A stretch of 41,666 nt of DNA, taken from Chloroflexota bacterium (GTDB taxonomy: Bacteria; Chloroflexota; Anaerolineae; Anaerolineales; Anaerolineaceae). The stretch is taken from assembly GCA_021789855.1 (NCBI GenBank), contig JAJYIW010000003.1:1-41666 (forward strand), written 5' to 3'. Positions 1 to 9,742 of this stretch are shown in pieces. The notes below the pieces were generated by a model. The model had not been told where the DNA came from and did not search any database. It saw only the letters and a program-made list of their open reading frames with translations. The position numbers and the translations under genes were made by a program. Within the stretch, counting starts at the first letter, position 1. Each line of letters starts with the position of its first letter.

Positions 1-710
1 AATTCATTAACCTGCTCAAACAACGCGGCACGCAGTTCCTCTTCCTCACCAACAATTCATCCAGGCATCGCCGGCAATATGCCGAAAAGATCAGGCGCCT
101 GGGACTGGCCCTACCCGAAGAGGCTATCTTCACTTCTGGCGAAGCCACCGCGATCTACCTGGCCCGCCAGAAACCGAACGCGCGCCTGTTCGTGGCCGGC
201 ACACCCGCGCTTGAAGAGGAAATGACCACCCACGGTTTCACCCTGGTCGAAGAACAACCCGATTTTATCGTCCTGGGCTTCGACACTACGCTCACTTATC
301 AAAAATTGTGGAAATTATGTGACCTGGTGCGCGCAGGTTATCCCTACATCGCCACCCACCCGGACATCAACTGCCCGACTGAAACCGGCTATATGCCGGA
401 TATCGGGGCGTTGATCGCTGCTGTGGCTGCCTCCACCGGTCGCCAGCCTGACACGGTCATCGGTAAACCCAATGCTCCCATCGTCGCGGCGCTGTCCGAA
501 AAGACCGGCCTGCCCGTCCAGGCGCTGGCCATGGTCGGGGACCGCCTGTACACCGACATCGCCCTTGGCGCGGCGGGGTTGACCACGATCCTGGTCTTGA
601 GCGGCGAGACCCGGCCTGAAGACCTGCCTGGCTCGCCCTACCAACCGGATTACATTGTGCAGGACCTGGCCGCCCTGGCGCAGGCGTTGATAGCCCTGCC
701 TGTGCTTTAA
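1..710 (+). CDS. HAD-superfamily hydrolase, NagD/phosphoglycolate phosphatase-like (5' truncated by window edge)
   Basis: Frame 3 is open from the window start (FINLLKQRGTQFLFLTNNSS...) through ...MVGDRLYTDIALGAAGLTTILVLSGE...; the LTNNS and GDRLYTDI motifs are typical of NagD-type HAD phosphatases. Confidence 0.9.
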   Translation, partial: FINLLKQRGTQFLFLTNNSSRHRRQYAEKIRRLGLALPEEAIFTSGEATAIYLARQKPNARLFVAGTPALEEEMTTHGFTLVEEQPDFIVLGFDTTLTYQKLWKLCDLVRAGYPYIATHPDINCPTETGYMPDIGALIAAVAASTGRQPDTVIGKPNAPIVAALSEKTGLPVQALAMVGDRLYTDIALGAAGLTTILVLSGETRPEDLPGSPYQPDYIVQDLAALAQALIALPVL

Positions 711-787
711 TACCACACTGGCCTGTCGCCCAAAGCAAGTTTGACACTTTGCAGGGGATAGGGCATTTATTCTCCCGTTTTTTCCTC

Positions 788-818
788 TTGACAAATTTAA
801 ATATTAGGATAATATAAT
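788..818 (+). promoter_or_regulatory. Candidate promoter for the membrane protein/wHTH/CPBP cassette
   Basis: TTGACA at 788-793 followed by TAATAT (810-815, 16-bp spacer), overlapping TATAAT (813-818), in an AT-rich intergenic stretch. Confidence 0.6.
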
Positions 819-864
819 GACTAGTTTGTATTACTAACCTGTTTGAAAAGAGGATTGAAGCTGT

Positions 865-1500
865 ATGAAAAATTCCATCGATATGATCATCCATCGTACG
901 CAGCGATATTGGTACGTAGACGGCCTCGCTGAAATTACGATTGGAGTGTTCTTTGTGGCGCTTAGCGTCTATTTCTTCGTCCAGTCACGGATCAGGACCG
1001 TTTCAATCAATCCTGTTCTGGCCAACCTCGGCCTGCTCGCTGTCATCCTGATCGTTCTCCTGCTATTCCGTTTCGTTTTACAAACTATCAAGACCCGTGT
1101 GACCTATCCGCGTACGGGATACGTTGCCTTCCCAGGCAAGCAGAAGAGTTTGCGCTGGCAACGCTATGGGGTAACTGCCTGGTTAGTGGTAGTCTGCATC
1201 TCGCTGGTTGTCCTGGCATTACATTCGCATACTACCCCCTCCTGGACACCTCTCCTGATGGGTGCAGTAGCTGGCCTCACCGTCCTTGCTTTGAGCTATC
1301 GCTTCCGTTTGTTACGTTTTACCTTCCTGGCCTGCGCGCTGGTGCTGATCGGTGTGGGGGTGGCATGGATCAATCCGGGCGAGACACTCGCCGTAGTCTT
1401 GTCATCCGCCGCTGACGGAATCTGTTTTATTATCTCCGGTGGGCTGACCCTTGTGCGTTATCTGCGGAGCACTCAGCCGTCCGCTGAGGCGAATCTATGA
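865..1500 (+). CDS. Multi-pass membrane protein of unknown function
   Basis: 211-aa ORF with several hydrophobic segments, downstream of a promoter-like sequence and co-directional with a wHTH regulator. Confidence 0.8.
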   Translation: MKNSIDMIIHRTQRYWYVDGLAEITIGVFFVALSVYFFVQSRIRTVSINPVLANLGLLAVILIVLLLFRFVLQTIKTRVTYPRTGYVAFPGKQKSLRWQRYGVTAWLVVVCISLVVLALHSHTTPSWTPLLMGAVAGLTVLALSYRFRLLRFTFLACALVLIGVGVAWINPGETLAVVLSSAADGICFIISGGLTLVRYLRSTQPSAEANL

Positions 1501-1527
1501 CCCCGACGCGGTATTTCGGAGGCTGGT

Positions 1528-1854
1528 ATGAGCAGTAAAACCTGGTGCGCTAGCACAGTTAACCGGCTGATCCACGAGCCTTCCCGGATGCAGATCATGG
1601 CGATCCTTTATGCTGGCGAGCAGGTCAGCTTCCTTTACTTGCTCCGTGAGACCGGGCTGACCAAGGGGAACCTCTCCAACCATCTCACCCGCCTCGAGCA
1701 GGGCGGTTACATTTGTATCGAGAAATCGTTTCGAGGAAAAATCCCCCAGACCCTGTTGAGCATCACGCCTGAGGGTCGATCAGCATTTCAAATCTACCGA
1801 AAGCAATTGAAACTGCTTGCAGACTCCCTGCCCCCAAGTGATCAGGAGACATAA
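1528..1854 (+). CDS. Winged-helix transcriptional regulator (ArsR/MarR-like, HTH_34-type)
   Basis: 108 aa; IHEPSRMQIMAILY...VSFLYLLRETGLTKGNLSNHLTRLEQGGYICIEKSFRGKIPQTLLSITPEGRSAF is a classic HTH_34-type winged helix. Confidence 0.9.
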   Translation: MSSKTWCASTVNRLIHEPSRMQIMAILYAGEQVSFLYLLRETGLTKGNLSNHLTRLEQGGYICIEKSFRGKIPQTLLSITPEGRSAFQIYRKQLKLLADSLPPSDQET

Positions 1855-1885
1855 GGGAGTTTCAAGTGTGGAGGTTTTTGAAGAT

Positions 1886-2953
1886 ATGCATACGGATACT
1901 GGTATGGAAATTCATCTCACCCCCAACTGGCGCCACGTGGGCGCTTTCCTGGGCCTTACCTTCAGCCTGACCTGGCTGCTCGACCTGGCTATATATCTGC
2001 ATGGCGGATTGCGCATCCCAGGCATAGCCATCTTCACCCAATTAGAGACACTGCTACCCGCGTTCAGCGCCACCGTTTTAGGCTTGTTCTTCTTTACCGA
2101 AAGCCCCATTTATCGCAAACGGTCCGCCGGGCGGGGACGGTGGTTCTACGACTACTTTTTGTTGATGACGGTGATCTACGCCCTCGCCGCCCTGAGAGTG
2201 TTCCTGGCCCCGGCGCAGAATACCATCACGATTGCAGCCGTCGTCCTCCAGATTCTGATAATCCTGGGCCTGCTCTTGCTGATCCTGCTGCGCTTCATCG
2301 CAGGCGGCGAGGCAATGGCCCGAGTCTGGCTTTCCTGGGGGAACGTACGCTACTGGCTGTTCTTTGGCCTGGGATTTGTCGTTTATTACGCCTTACAGGT
2401 CGCGCTCAATGCCATGTTTGATCTGGGCGGGGCCAGTCTGGCACTGCCGGGTACCCACTCCCCAATCCTGCTGATCCTGACCGGGGTCCAGACCGTGCTC
2501 TTAACGCCGCTCCTGGCCATCCTCGTCTTCTTCGGCGAGGAGTACGGCTGGCGGGGTTACCTTCAAAGTGAGCTGGTTAAGCTGGGCCGGGTGCGCGGCA
2601 TCCTGCTGGTGGGCGTGATTTGGGGCGTCTGGCACTGGCCGATCATCCTCATGGGCGCCAACTACCCGGGCCATCCGCTGCTGGGCCTGCTGCTGATGAC
2701 GCTCTATTCCACCGGCAACGCGGTGGTCCTGGGGTATGCCGTGCTCCGGTCGGGCAGCGTTTTGCTGGCTGCCTTCCTGCATGGCCTCATTGACCAGGTG
2801 ATTAACTTTATCGTGGCGTTGGGTTTCAGGCCGCACGACCCCGCCTTTTCCTTCGGCATCGGCGTCTATGGGATCGCGACGCTGGCTATCGTTGCCTTCC
2901 TCCTCCTGCGCGACCCCATCTGGCGGGGCAGGGGCAGCAATCTCGCCCGTTAA
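1886..2953 (+). CDS. CPBP family intramembrane glutamic endopeptidase (Abi/CAAX-protease-like)
   Basis: Multi-pass protein with EEYGWRGYLQ, WGVWHWPIIL and FLHGLIDQ motifs of the CPBP family. ORF opens at 1817; the ATG at 1886 avoids overlap with the wHTH gene. Confidence 0.9.
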   Translation: MHTDTGMEIHLTPNWRHVGAFLGLTFSLTWLLDLAIYLHGGLRIPGIAIFTQLETLLPAFSATVLGLFFFTESPIYRKRSAGRGRWFYDYFLLMTVIYALAALRVFLAPAQNTITIAAVVLQILIILGLLLLILLRFIAGGEAMARVWLSWGNVRYWLFFGLGFVVYYALQVALNAMFDLGGASLALPGTHSPILLILTGVQTVLLTPLLAILVFFGEEYGWRGYLQSELVKLGRVRGILLVGVIWGVWHWPIILMGANYPGHPLLGLLLMTLYSTGNAVVLGYAVLRSGSVLLAAFLHGLIDQVINFIVALGFRPHDPAFSFGIGVYGIATLAIVAFLLLRDPIWRGRGSNLAR

Positions 2954-2974
2954 ATGAAATACTGCTGAACTTCT

Positions 2975-3004
2975 CCCCTTCCTCCCTATGCCGGGAGGAA
3001 GGGG
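2975..3004. terminator. Perfect 12-bp hairpin between convergent genes
   Basis: CCCCTTCCTCCC-TATGCC-GGGAGGAAGGGG; lies between the CPBP stop (2953) and the Gfo/Idh stop (3025). Confidence 0.55.
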
Positions 3005-3024
3005 TTGGGGGATAGAGAGCGCTC

Positions 3025-4131
3025 CTAGCCGTCCAGCTCGCTGACCGGCAGCCCCAGTACCATTCGCGCAGGCCGTTCACAACTGCTCTGCATCTGGATG
3101 TGCCGTCCTTCGCGTGACGCGTCGATGATGGTATGCATCAGGTCCAATACATGGTAGGCCATGTCACTGTTGGCACGGTGTGCGCGGCCCGAGCGCAGAG
3201 CATAGGCCATGTCAGCCAGGCCCAGGCTGCGGCTGTTGGCAGAACGCAGCGGCAGGAGAGGGATATCCTCCCAGTCGTCCGCGCGCGCCTTGAACAATCT
3301 TACCGGGCCGCCAAATGTGTTGGGGTCGGGCACGCTGAGCGTGCCTTCGCTCCCATAGATCTCGATCCGCGGCAGGCTGGCCTTCCACACGTCAAAACTG
3401 GTGATGATATTCCCCACCACTCCGCTGGCAAAATCCAGCACCCCCACCAGGTGGGTCGGCGTCTCTACCGCGATGCGGTGGCCGGCATTGGGCCCGCGGC
3501 TGACCACGCGCTCAGGGAAGGAGATACGGGTCGAGCCAGTGACGCGTTGCACCGGGCCCAGCAGGCTCACCAGCGCCGTCAGGTAATAGGGGCCCATGTC
3601 GAACATCGGGCCGCCGCCCGTTTTATAGAAGAAATCTGGCGCAGGATGCCAGTCCTCAGGGCCATGTCCGAGCATGAAAGCCGTTGCCGCCACCGGCACC
3701 CCGATCGCGCCATCGTCGATCAGCTTGCGGCAGGTCTGCAATCCAGCTCCCATGAAGGTATCGGGGGCGCAGCCAATGCGCAGCCCCTTCTCTCCAGCCA
3801 GCCTGAGCATCTTTTGGGCGTCCTCCCGGAAGATCGCCAGCGGCTTCTCGTTATAAACCGATTTTCCTGCCTCTAGCGCCGCCAGGGCGAGCTCGGCATG
3901 GCCGGCTGGCGGAGTCAGGTTGAGCACAATTTGAATATCGGGATCGGCCAGAAGCTCTTCAGGCGCGATCGCCCTGGGAATACCATATTTTTCCGCCTGG
4001 GCCTTCGCCCGGGGGCTGTCAATATCGGCTACCGCTACCACATCCAGGATATCGAACGTCTTCGAAATCTCCAGGTAGGCGCTGCTGATATTACCGGTGC
4101 CGATGATACCTACTTTCGTCTTTGTGATCAT
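3025..4131 (-). CDS. Gfo/Idh/MocA family oxidoreductase
   Basis: [15 protein letters not shown] Rossmann motif and NEKPLA (EKP) motif; [16 protein letters not shown] typical of the family. Confidence 0.93.
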   Translation of the reverse strand: MITKTKVGIIGTGNISSAYLEISKTFDILDVVAVADIDSPRAKAQAEKYGIPRAIAPEELLADPDIQIVLNLTPPAGHAELALAALEAGKSVYNEKPLAIFREDAQKMLRLAGEKGLRIGCAPDTFMGAGLQTCRKLIDDGAIGVPVAATAFMLGHGPEDWHPAPDFFYKTGGGPMFDMGPYYLTALVSLLGPVQRVTGSTRISFPERVVSRGPNAGHRIAVETPTHLVGVLDFASGVVGNIITSFDVWKASLPRIEIYGSEGTLSVPDPNTFGGPVRLFKARADDWEDIPLLPLRSANSRSLGLADMAYALRSGRAHRANSDMAYHVLDLMHTIIDASREGRHIQMQSSCERPARMVLGLPVSELDG

Positions 4132-4140
4132 CCATGCCTC

Positions 4141-4785
4141 CTAACGGCTGGCCCAAAGCAGTCCACGCCTGACGAGCTCGCGCGCTTCGGGCACATCAAA
4201 ATCCTTGGCTACATGTCCAACCGAGGCGTAAAACACCTTGCCGGCTCCCCAACGCCGTTTCCACGCCACCGGCATCACGGTACCTGCGATCCACGGCGCA
4301 ACTTCTCCGGTAAAGGTGGTGGTGGCGAGCACTTCATTCGAGGGGTCCACCTGCATGTAATACTGCTCGGAATGCATCCGGAAGTCCTTCAATCCAGCGG
4401 TGATGGGATCCGTCTTGTTGGTAATGGTCACCGAATAATCGATGACCCCACCCGGGTGCGCCACCCACTGCCCCCCCACCATGAACTGGTAATCGCACTC
4501 GTTGCGGAAAGAATCGCCCGCCCCGCCGTGCCAGCCGGCAAACCCGGCCCCGTTGCGCACTGCTTTTTGCAGCCCGGCCAATTGCTCACGAGTGATCGTG
4601 CCCATCGTCCAGCACTGGACGATCAAGTCATAACCTGCCATCCTGGCTTCATCAAGGTAAGCGTCCAGGGTATCCCGTACTTCCACCTGGTATCCGGCCT
4701 GGGCAACCAGCGGAGCGAAGATGTCCGTGGTTTGCTTGGGCTCATGCCCATCCCAACCGCCCCACACAAACAAGGCCTGTTTCAT
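4141..4785 (-). CDS. ThuA-like domain protein (trehalose-utilization family)
   Basis: [13 protein letters not shown]...[33 protein letters not shown]...[22 protein letters not shown]; ThuA-domain pattern. Confidence 0.9.
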   Translation of the reverse strand: MKQALFVWGGWDGHEPKQTTDIFAPLVAQAGYQVEVRDTLDAYLDEARMAGYDLIVQCWTMGTITREQLAGLQKAVRNGAGFAGWHGGAGDSFRNECDYQFMVGGQWVAHPGGVIDYSVTITNKTDPITAGLKDFRMHSEQYYMQVDPSNEVLATTTFTGEVAPWIAGTVMPVAWKRRWGAGKVFYASVGHVAKDFDVPEARELVRRGLLWASR

Positions 4786-5519
4786 AAGGTCCTCAGGTAC
4801 GCGGCGCTTTTCCGTACTGCCTCAATCGCATCGGTGGCAACCTCGTCCATCTCGACCACCAGCCATTTTGCGTTCGAGCCAGCCGCCTCGACCAGGCCCT
4901 TGACGTTGATTACCCCATCGCCCACGGCTGTCATCGGCTGCCCCTTAACGGCCGGCCCATCTTTAATATGCAGATAGCTCGCACGCGAACCGAATTCCTT
5001 GACCGCTGCAATCGGATCGACTCCGCCCACCTGAATCCAGTAGGTATCCAGCTCGAAGAAGATTCCCGGATCGAGCAACTGCTTCATCATCTGGTAAGGA
5101 TAGCCAAAATCCATCTTGGTATATTCCCACCAATGATTATGCACCCCCATCGACAGGCCGTTTTCCTTGCAGGCCTGGTAAGCGGCGTTCAGGCGGTCGA
5201 CCGTGCGCCTGATTTCCTCCGGGGTTTTCACGTCCTCGGGGCGAATTTGGGTATTGACCAGGGTCGTGCAATCGATCGCCCGCATCGTTTCGACCACCTC
5301 GTTTTTTGCGTCGCCCACGGGGGGCTGGATGTGCGCGCTGGACACCTTCAGGCCTAATTCCTTGAAAAGCTTTCCGGCTTTTTCCGGAGTAGTGCCGGCG
5401 AATCCCGCCGTTTCCACGCCGTTATATCCGGCGGCGGCCACCTTGCGAATGAGACCATCAAAATCATTCGGCAAGATAAAGCGTAGGGTATACAGTTGCA
5501 AAGAAATTTGCTTGGACAT
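4782..5519 (-). CDS. Sugar phosphate isomerase/epimerase (AP_endonuc_2 TIM barrel)
   Basis: [37 protein letters not shown]...GVHNHWWEY...[12 protein letters not shown]...HIKDGP; 4-bp overlap with the ThuA gene. Confidence 0.92.
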   Translation of the reverse strand: MSKQISLQLYTLRFILPNDFDGLIRKVAAAGYNGVETAGFAGTTPEKAGKLFKELGLKVSSAHIQPPVGDAKNEVVETMRAIDCTTLVNTQIRPEDVKTPEEIRRTVDRLNAAYQACKENGLSMGVHNHWWEYTKMDFGYPYQMMKQLLDPGIFFELDTYWIQVGGVDPIAAVKEFGSRASYLHIKDGPAVKGQPMTAVGDGVINVKGLVEAAGSNAKWLVVEMDEVATDAIEAVRKSAAYLRTL

Positions 5520-5610
5520 AACAACCTCTCTATCTAAAATTTGGCTAACCCGATCCTGCTTTCCCCTCCCCGTCTACCGGTGAGGAAGGGGGCGAGGGCG
5601 AGGGTAAGTT

Positions 5611-6804
5611 TCAATATCTGATCATCACCTGCTTTTCCGTCTCTGCCGATTGCAATATCGCGTCGCAGATGACGGCTGCCTTATAACCATCTTCAAAGGT
5701 AGCGCCATAAGGCCCAATGGGCGTATCTTTCACAATCGCTTCGAGCAGGTGCGCAATTTCGTGAATGAACGAGTGTTCCCAACCGATCATGTGCCCGTGC
5801 GGCCACCAGTATCCCCAGAAGGGATGGTAGGCCTCGCTCACCAACACGTTGTGGAACCCCTGGGTCTCTTTGGGCGCCTCGCCCTTCCAGAACACTTCCA
5901 GCTCGTTTAACCGCTCCAGGTCAAAGACGATTGAGCCCTTAGCGCCGTTGATCTCGATCACCTGGTGGTTTTTTCGGCCGGGGCAAAAACGAGACGCCTC
6001 CAAGGTGCCCAAAGCGCCGTTTTCAAACTCCAGGGTGGCCGCAAAAGCATCGTCCACCGTCACAGTGCCGGTGCCTGAGCCATCGGCCAGGGGTCGCTCT
6101 TTAATGAATGTCCTGGTCATGGCAGAGAGGCGGCGCGGCTCGCCTACCAGGAAACGGGCCAGGTCGATGGTGTGTGCGCCCAGGTCGCCCAATGCGCCAC
6201 TGCCGGCCACGGATTTATCCAGCCGCCAGCTCATCGGAAACTTGGGATCGGTGATCCATTCTTGCAGGTACACGCCCCGGAAATGGTAAATTTCCCCCAG
6301 GGCGCCGCTTTCGATCAGCATTTTCGCCTGGCGGATAGCCGGCACAAAGCGGTAGTTGAAACCCACCATCGCCTTGATCCCGGCTTTGGTGGCAGCTTCA
6401 ACCATCGGAGCCGCCTCTTTTGCCGTTCGCGCCAGGGGTTTTTCGCACAGGATGTGCTTCCCAGCCTGCGCCGCAGCAATGCTTGACTCGGGGTGAGCCA
6501 CGTTCGGCACGCCGTTATCCACCAACTGGATGCGATCATCCTTGAGCATCTCCCGCCAATCGGTGTAATAGCGCTCGTAACCATAGCGGGAGGCCGCTTC
6601 ACGCACTGCCTCCTCGTTTCGTCCGGCGATCCCAAGCAGCCTGGGGATAGCCGGCGGCGGGTAGATCATATAAGGCAATGTTTTATACGCATTCGTATGG
6701 GCTTTGCCCATGAAGGCATAGCCCAACATGCCCACCCCAATTTCCGGAATGGCGCCGGTTGCCCTTGCCCCTGCCATCGTGACAAAACCGACATCTTCCG
6801 CCAT
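5611..6804 (-). CDS. Gfo/Idh/MocA family oxidoreductase (second copy)
   Basis: GVGMLGYAFMGKAHTNAY, CEKPLARTAKEA, LGDLGAHTIDLARFLVGE. Confidence 0.94.
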   Translation of the reverse strand: MAEDVGFVTMAGARATGAIPEIGVGMLGYAFMGKAHTNAYKTLPYMIYPPPAIPRLLGIAGRNEEAVREAASRYGYERYYTDWREMLKDDRIQLVDNGVPNVAHPESSIAAAQAGKHILCEKPLARTAKEAAPMVEAATKAGIKAMVGFNYRFVPAIRQAKMLIESGALGEIYHFRGVYLQEWITDPKFPMSWRLDKSVAGSGALGDLGAHTIDLARFLVGEPRRLSAMTRTFIKERPLADGSGTGTVTVDDAFAATLEFENGALGTLEASRFCPGRKNHQVIEINGAKGSIVFDLERLNELEVFWKGEAPKETQGFHNVLVSEAYHPFWGYWWPHGHMIGWEHSFIHEIAHLLEAIVKDTPIGPYGATFEDGYKAAVICDAILQSAETEKQVMIRY

Positions 6805-6812
6805 AGCTCACC

Positions 6813-7814
6813 TCACTTCCTTTCGAAAGCCGCGTCAAAGGCCACCTTGGAGGGGGCAAAATCGATGCGCTTAACGAACGCTGCCGCTTCCGTCGCGCCG
6901 TGTTCGCGATCCATCCCGCCGTCTTCCCATTCCACCGAGAGAGGCCCTTCGTAACCCACATCATTCAGGGCGCGGATGATCTCCTCGAACTTGACCGAGC
7001 CATGTCCCAGCGAGCGAAAATCCCAATACCGGCGCGCATCCCCAAAGGCCAGGTGCCCGCCAAAGACGCCCGCCATGGTGGGATGATCAGACCAGTAGAC
7101 ATCTTTCATGTGCACATGGTAGATATGCTCACCGAAGCGCCGGATAAAGCCCACATAATCCACCCCCTGGTAGCCCAGGTGGCTGGGGTCAAAATTGAAA
7201 CCAAAGGCCTTGCGGTGGCCAATCGCTTCCAACGCCATGTCTGCAGTGGCCATATCGAAGGCGATTTCGGTGGGATGGGCTTCCAGGGCAAACTTTACCC
7301 CCACCTCATCAAATACATCCAGGATCGGGTTCCACATCTCTGCGAAAAAGCGGTAGCCATTGGGAACCAGGTCGGGCGGGTTGGCCGGGAATGAATACAG
7401 GTACGGCCAGATCGATGAGCCGGTAAAGCCCGGCACGACTTTCACCCCGAACTTTGCCGCAGCCCGGGCGGTGGCTTTCATCTCCTCCGCAGCCCTCCGG
7501 CGGACGCCGTCTTCCTTGCCATCTCCCCACACGCGCTCCGGTAATATGCTTTTATGCCGGTCGTCAATCCGGTCACACACCGCCTGCCCCACCAGGTGAT
7601 TGCTGATGGCAAAACACTTCAATCCGTAGTGGTTGAGAACATCCCAACGGTTGCGCATATACGCATCATCGCTCAACGCTTTGGCTACATCGAAATGATC
7701 CCCCCAACAGGCCAGCTCAAGCCCATCATAACCAAACGACCTGGCCTTCTGGCACAGGGTTTCAAAAGGTAAGTCAGCCCATTGGCCGGTAAAGAGGGTA
7801 ACGGGACGTGTCAT
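6813..7814 (-). CDS. Sugar phosphate isomerase/epimerase (second copy)
   Basis: [54 protein letters not shown]_endonuc_2 pattern. Confidence 0.93.
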   Translation of the reverse strand: MTRPVTLFTGQWADLPFETLCQKARSFGYDGLELACWGDHFDVAKALSDDAYMRNRWDVLNHYGLKCFAISNHLVGQAVCDRIDDRHKSILPERVWGDGKEDGVRRRAAEEMKATARAAAKFGVKVVPGFTGSSIWPYLYSFPANPPDLVPNGYRFFAEMWNPILDVFDEVGVKFALEAHPTEIAFDMATADMALEAIGHRKAFGFNFDPSHLGYQGVDYVGFIRRFGEHIYHVHMKDVYWSDHPTMAGVFGGHLAFGDARRYWDFRSLGHGSVKFEEIIRALNDVGYEGPLSVEWEDGGMDREHGATEAAAFVKRIDFAPSKVAFDAAFERK

Positions 7815-7901
7815 GGATTCACTCCTTTATATATTATATGAACAGTTATGGAGATGGATATATTAACCAGGGGAATGACTGAAGAGCCAGACATCTTTTG
7901 T

Positions 7902-7931
7902 ATGGTAGTGCTTGACCGGAACTTTGTCAAG
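7902..7931 (-). promoter_or_regulatory. Promoter of the minus-strand sugar operon with overlapping operator palindrome
   Basis: On the minus strand TTGACA (7930-7925)-N17-TACCAT (7907-7902); -35 is embedded in a perfect inverted repeat CTTGAC-N9-GTCAAG (7911-7931). Confidence 0.6.
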
Positions 7932-8094
7932 CCTCCTCCGGCCTTAAAACCAGGCGCCGTCAAAAAGGCGGAGCAAAGCTTTTACTTCCCCATAACGAAC
8001 TGTGTAAGAAGTCGCATGGTGGTAAAATGCTTCATCCAAATCACTTGAAACACTGAGAGGGAGAACCCCCCTGTTTTTTTAACCCGGAGGAAAG

Positions 8095-8754
8095 ATGAAC
8101 CATCTTGAACTGCTGATCCAAAAATATCCCGACCTGGAAGAATGCCTGCCAGATATCCGCACCGCTTACGAAGGGATGCTCAAGGCATTTCAACAAGGTA
8201 AAAAATTGCTAATTTGCGGCAATGGTGGCAGCGCGGCAGACAGTGAGCATTTCGTGGGCGAGTTAATGAAAGGGTTCCGCCTTCCCAGGCCTATCCCAAA
8301 TGAGCTCTTGCAACGCTTGATTACCAGCTACCCGGAGCACGGCGCGTACCTGGCAGCTCATTTGCAAGGGGCATTCCCCACCCTGTCCCTGGTCAGCCAG
8401 ACGGCGTTGATCACCGCCATCGCCAATGATGTCGCCCCTGACATGATCTTTGCCCAACAGGTATACGGCTATGGCCGGCCTGGCGATATGCTCTTAGCCC
8501 TGAGCACTTCGGGGACATCGCGCAATGTCATTAACGCCATTGAGCTGGCCCGCACCCTGGAGCTCTTCACCATCGGTATGACCGGCAAAAACGGCGGCGC
8601 CATGAAAGGTCTTTGCACGGTGACCATCCAGGTGCCCTGGGAGCAGACCCCGGACATCCAGGAACGCCACCTGGCCGTGTATCATGCGCTTTCTTCCATG
8701 CTGGAAGAGCGCTTTTTCGGCCAGACCGGGAACCGTGAGGGATATCACCCATGA
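8095..8754 (+). CDS. SIS-domain protein, GmhA-like phosphosugar isomerase
   Basis: KKLLICGNGGSAADSEHFVGELMKGF...LALSTSGTSRNVINAI...DIQERHLAVYHAL; GmhA-type motifs. Confidence 0.9.
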   Translation: MNHLELLIQKYPDLEECLPDIRTAYEGMLKAFQQGKKLLICGNGGSAADSEHFVGELMKGFRLPRPIPNELLQRLITSYPEHGAYLAAHLQGAFPTLSLVSQTALITAIANDVAPDMIFAQQVYGYGRPGDMLLALSTSGTSRNVINAIELARTLELFTIGMTGKNGGAMKGLCTVTIQVPWEQTPDIQERHLAVYHALSSMLEERFFGQTGNREGYHP

Positions 8755-9734
8755 CCCTCCTGGCGGGGGTCGATATCGGCGGCACCAAGTGCGCCGTGTC
8801 CCTCGGAAGAGCCAGCGAGAATGGGGTGGAAGTGATCCAAAAAAGGCGTTTCGCCACGCCAGTTTCACCCGCTGCGACTCTGGCTGCCATCGAGACCTCG
8901 CTCGAAGAGATGCTGGACGATAGTGGGCTGCGCAAGCAACTGGCGGCCATGGGGGTCAGTTGTGGTGGCCCGCTGGATAGCCGGGCTGGCCTGATCCTAT
9001 CGCCGCCGAACCTGCCCAATTGGGATCGCGTGGATGTCGTGTCCCCATTGCGTACAAGGTTCAACGTCCCCGTTGCCTTACAAAATGACGCCAACGCCTG
9101 CGCCCTGGCCGAGTGGCAGTGGGGCGCTGGCCGTGGATTGAGCAACCTCATCTTCTTGACGTTTGGCACGGGCATGGGCGCCGGTTTGATCCTGGATGGC
9201 CGCCTGTATTCCGGTACCAACGACATGGCGGGGGAGGTCGGCCATATTCGCCTGGAGCCGGACGGCCCGGTAGGGTATGGTAAGGCCGGCTCCTTTGAAG
9301 GATTCTGCAGCGGCGGGGGGATGGCCCAACTGGCGCGCGCCAGGGCTGCTCAACAGATTAGCCGGGGGAAAGCGCCAGCGTTCTGTCCCACCCTGGACGA
9401 CCTGCCCGGCGTCACTGCTGCCACCGTGGCTGGTGCGGCTTCCCAGGGCGATCCCCTGGCCATAGAGATTTTTACCCTGGTCGGCCGCCAACTCGGGCGG
9501 GGATTAGCCATCCTGGTTGACATGCTCAACCCGCAGCGAATCATCATTGGCAGCATTTATACCCGCCAGAAAGCCCTCTTGAAAGACGCCATGCTGGCCA
9601 CGCTGCGCCAGGAAGCTTTACCGCAATCCCTCTCCGTTTGCCAGGTGGTGCCGGCCGGCCTCGGCGAAGCCGTAGGTGACCTCGCCAGTTTATCCGTGGC
9701 CCTTTTGGCCCTGCAGCCCCTGTCGCCTTATTGA
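8751..9734 (+). CDS. ROK family protein (putative sugar kinase) with atypical zinc-site region
   Basis: LAGVDIGGTKCAVSLG, LQNDANACALAEWQWGAG, FLTFGTGMGAGLILDG, GEVGHIRLE. 4-bp ATGA overlap with the SIS gene. Confidence 0.92.
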   Translation: MTLLAGVDIGGTKCAVSLGRASENGVEVIQKRRFATPVSPAATLAAIETSLEEMLDDSGLRKQLAAMGVSCGGPLDSRAGLILSPPNLPNWDRVDVVSPLRTRFNVPVALQNDANACALAEWQWGAGRGLSNLIFLTFGTGMGAGLILDGRLYSGTNDMAGEVGHIRLEPDGPVGYGKAGSFEGFCSGGGMAQLARARAAQQISRGKAPAFCPTLDDLPGVTAATVAGAASQGDPLAIEIFTLVGRQLGRGLAILVDMLNPQRIIIGSIYTRQKALLKDAMLATLRQEALPQSLSVCQVVPAGLGEAVGDLASLSVALLALQPLSPY

Positions 9735-9742
9735 GGAAAAGC

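Noticed and set aside
865-2953. Anti-phage (Abi) defence island based on the CPBP protein
   Set aside because: CPBP/Abi naming is historical; no other defence genes nearby and the HTH+CPBP pairing is common in housekeeping contexts.
3133-3876. 247-aa plus-strand ORF within the Gfo/Idh gene
   Set aside because: Antisense to a gene with clear family motifs; His/Arg/Gln-rich translation without motifs.
3898-4977. 359-aa plus-strand ORF across three minus-strand genes
   Set aside because: Spans antisense to several supported genes; no domain signature.
7848-8048. 66-aa ORF in the spacer between the two carbohydrate operons
   Set aside because: No Shine-Dalgarno or motif, overlaps the promoter/operator region; probably non-coding.
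8051-8080. Terminator-like GAGGGAGAACCCCCCTGTTTTTTT ahead of the SIS gene
   Set aside because: Only about 4 bp of stem can form; too weak to call.
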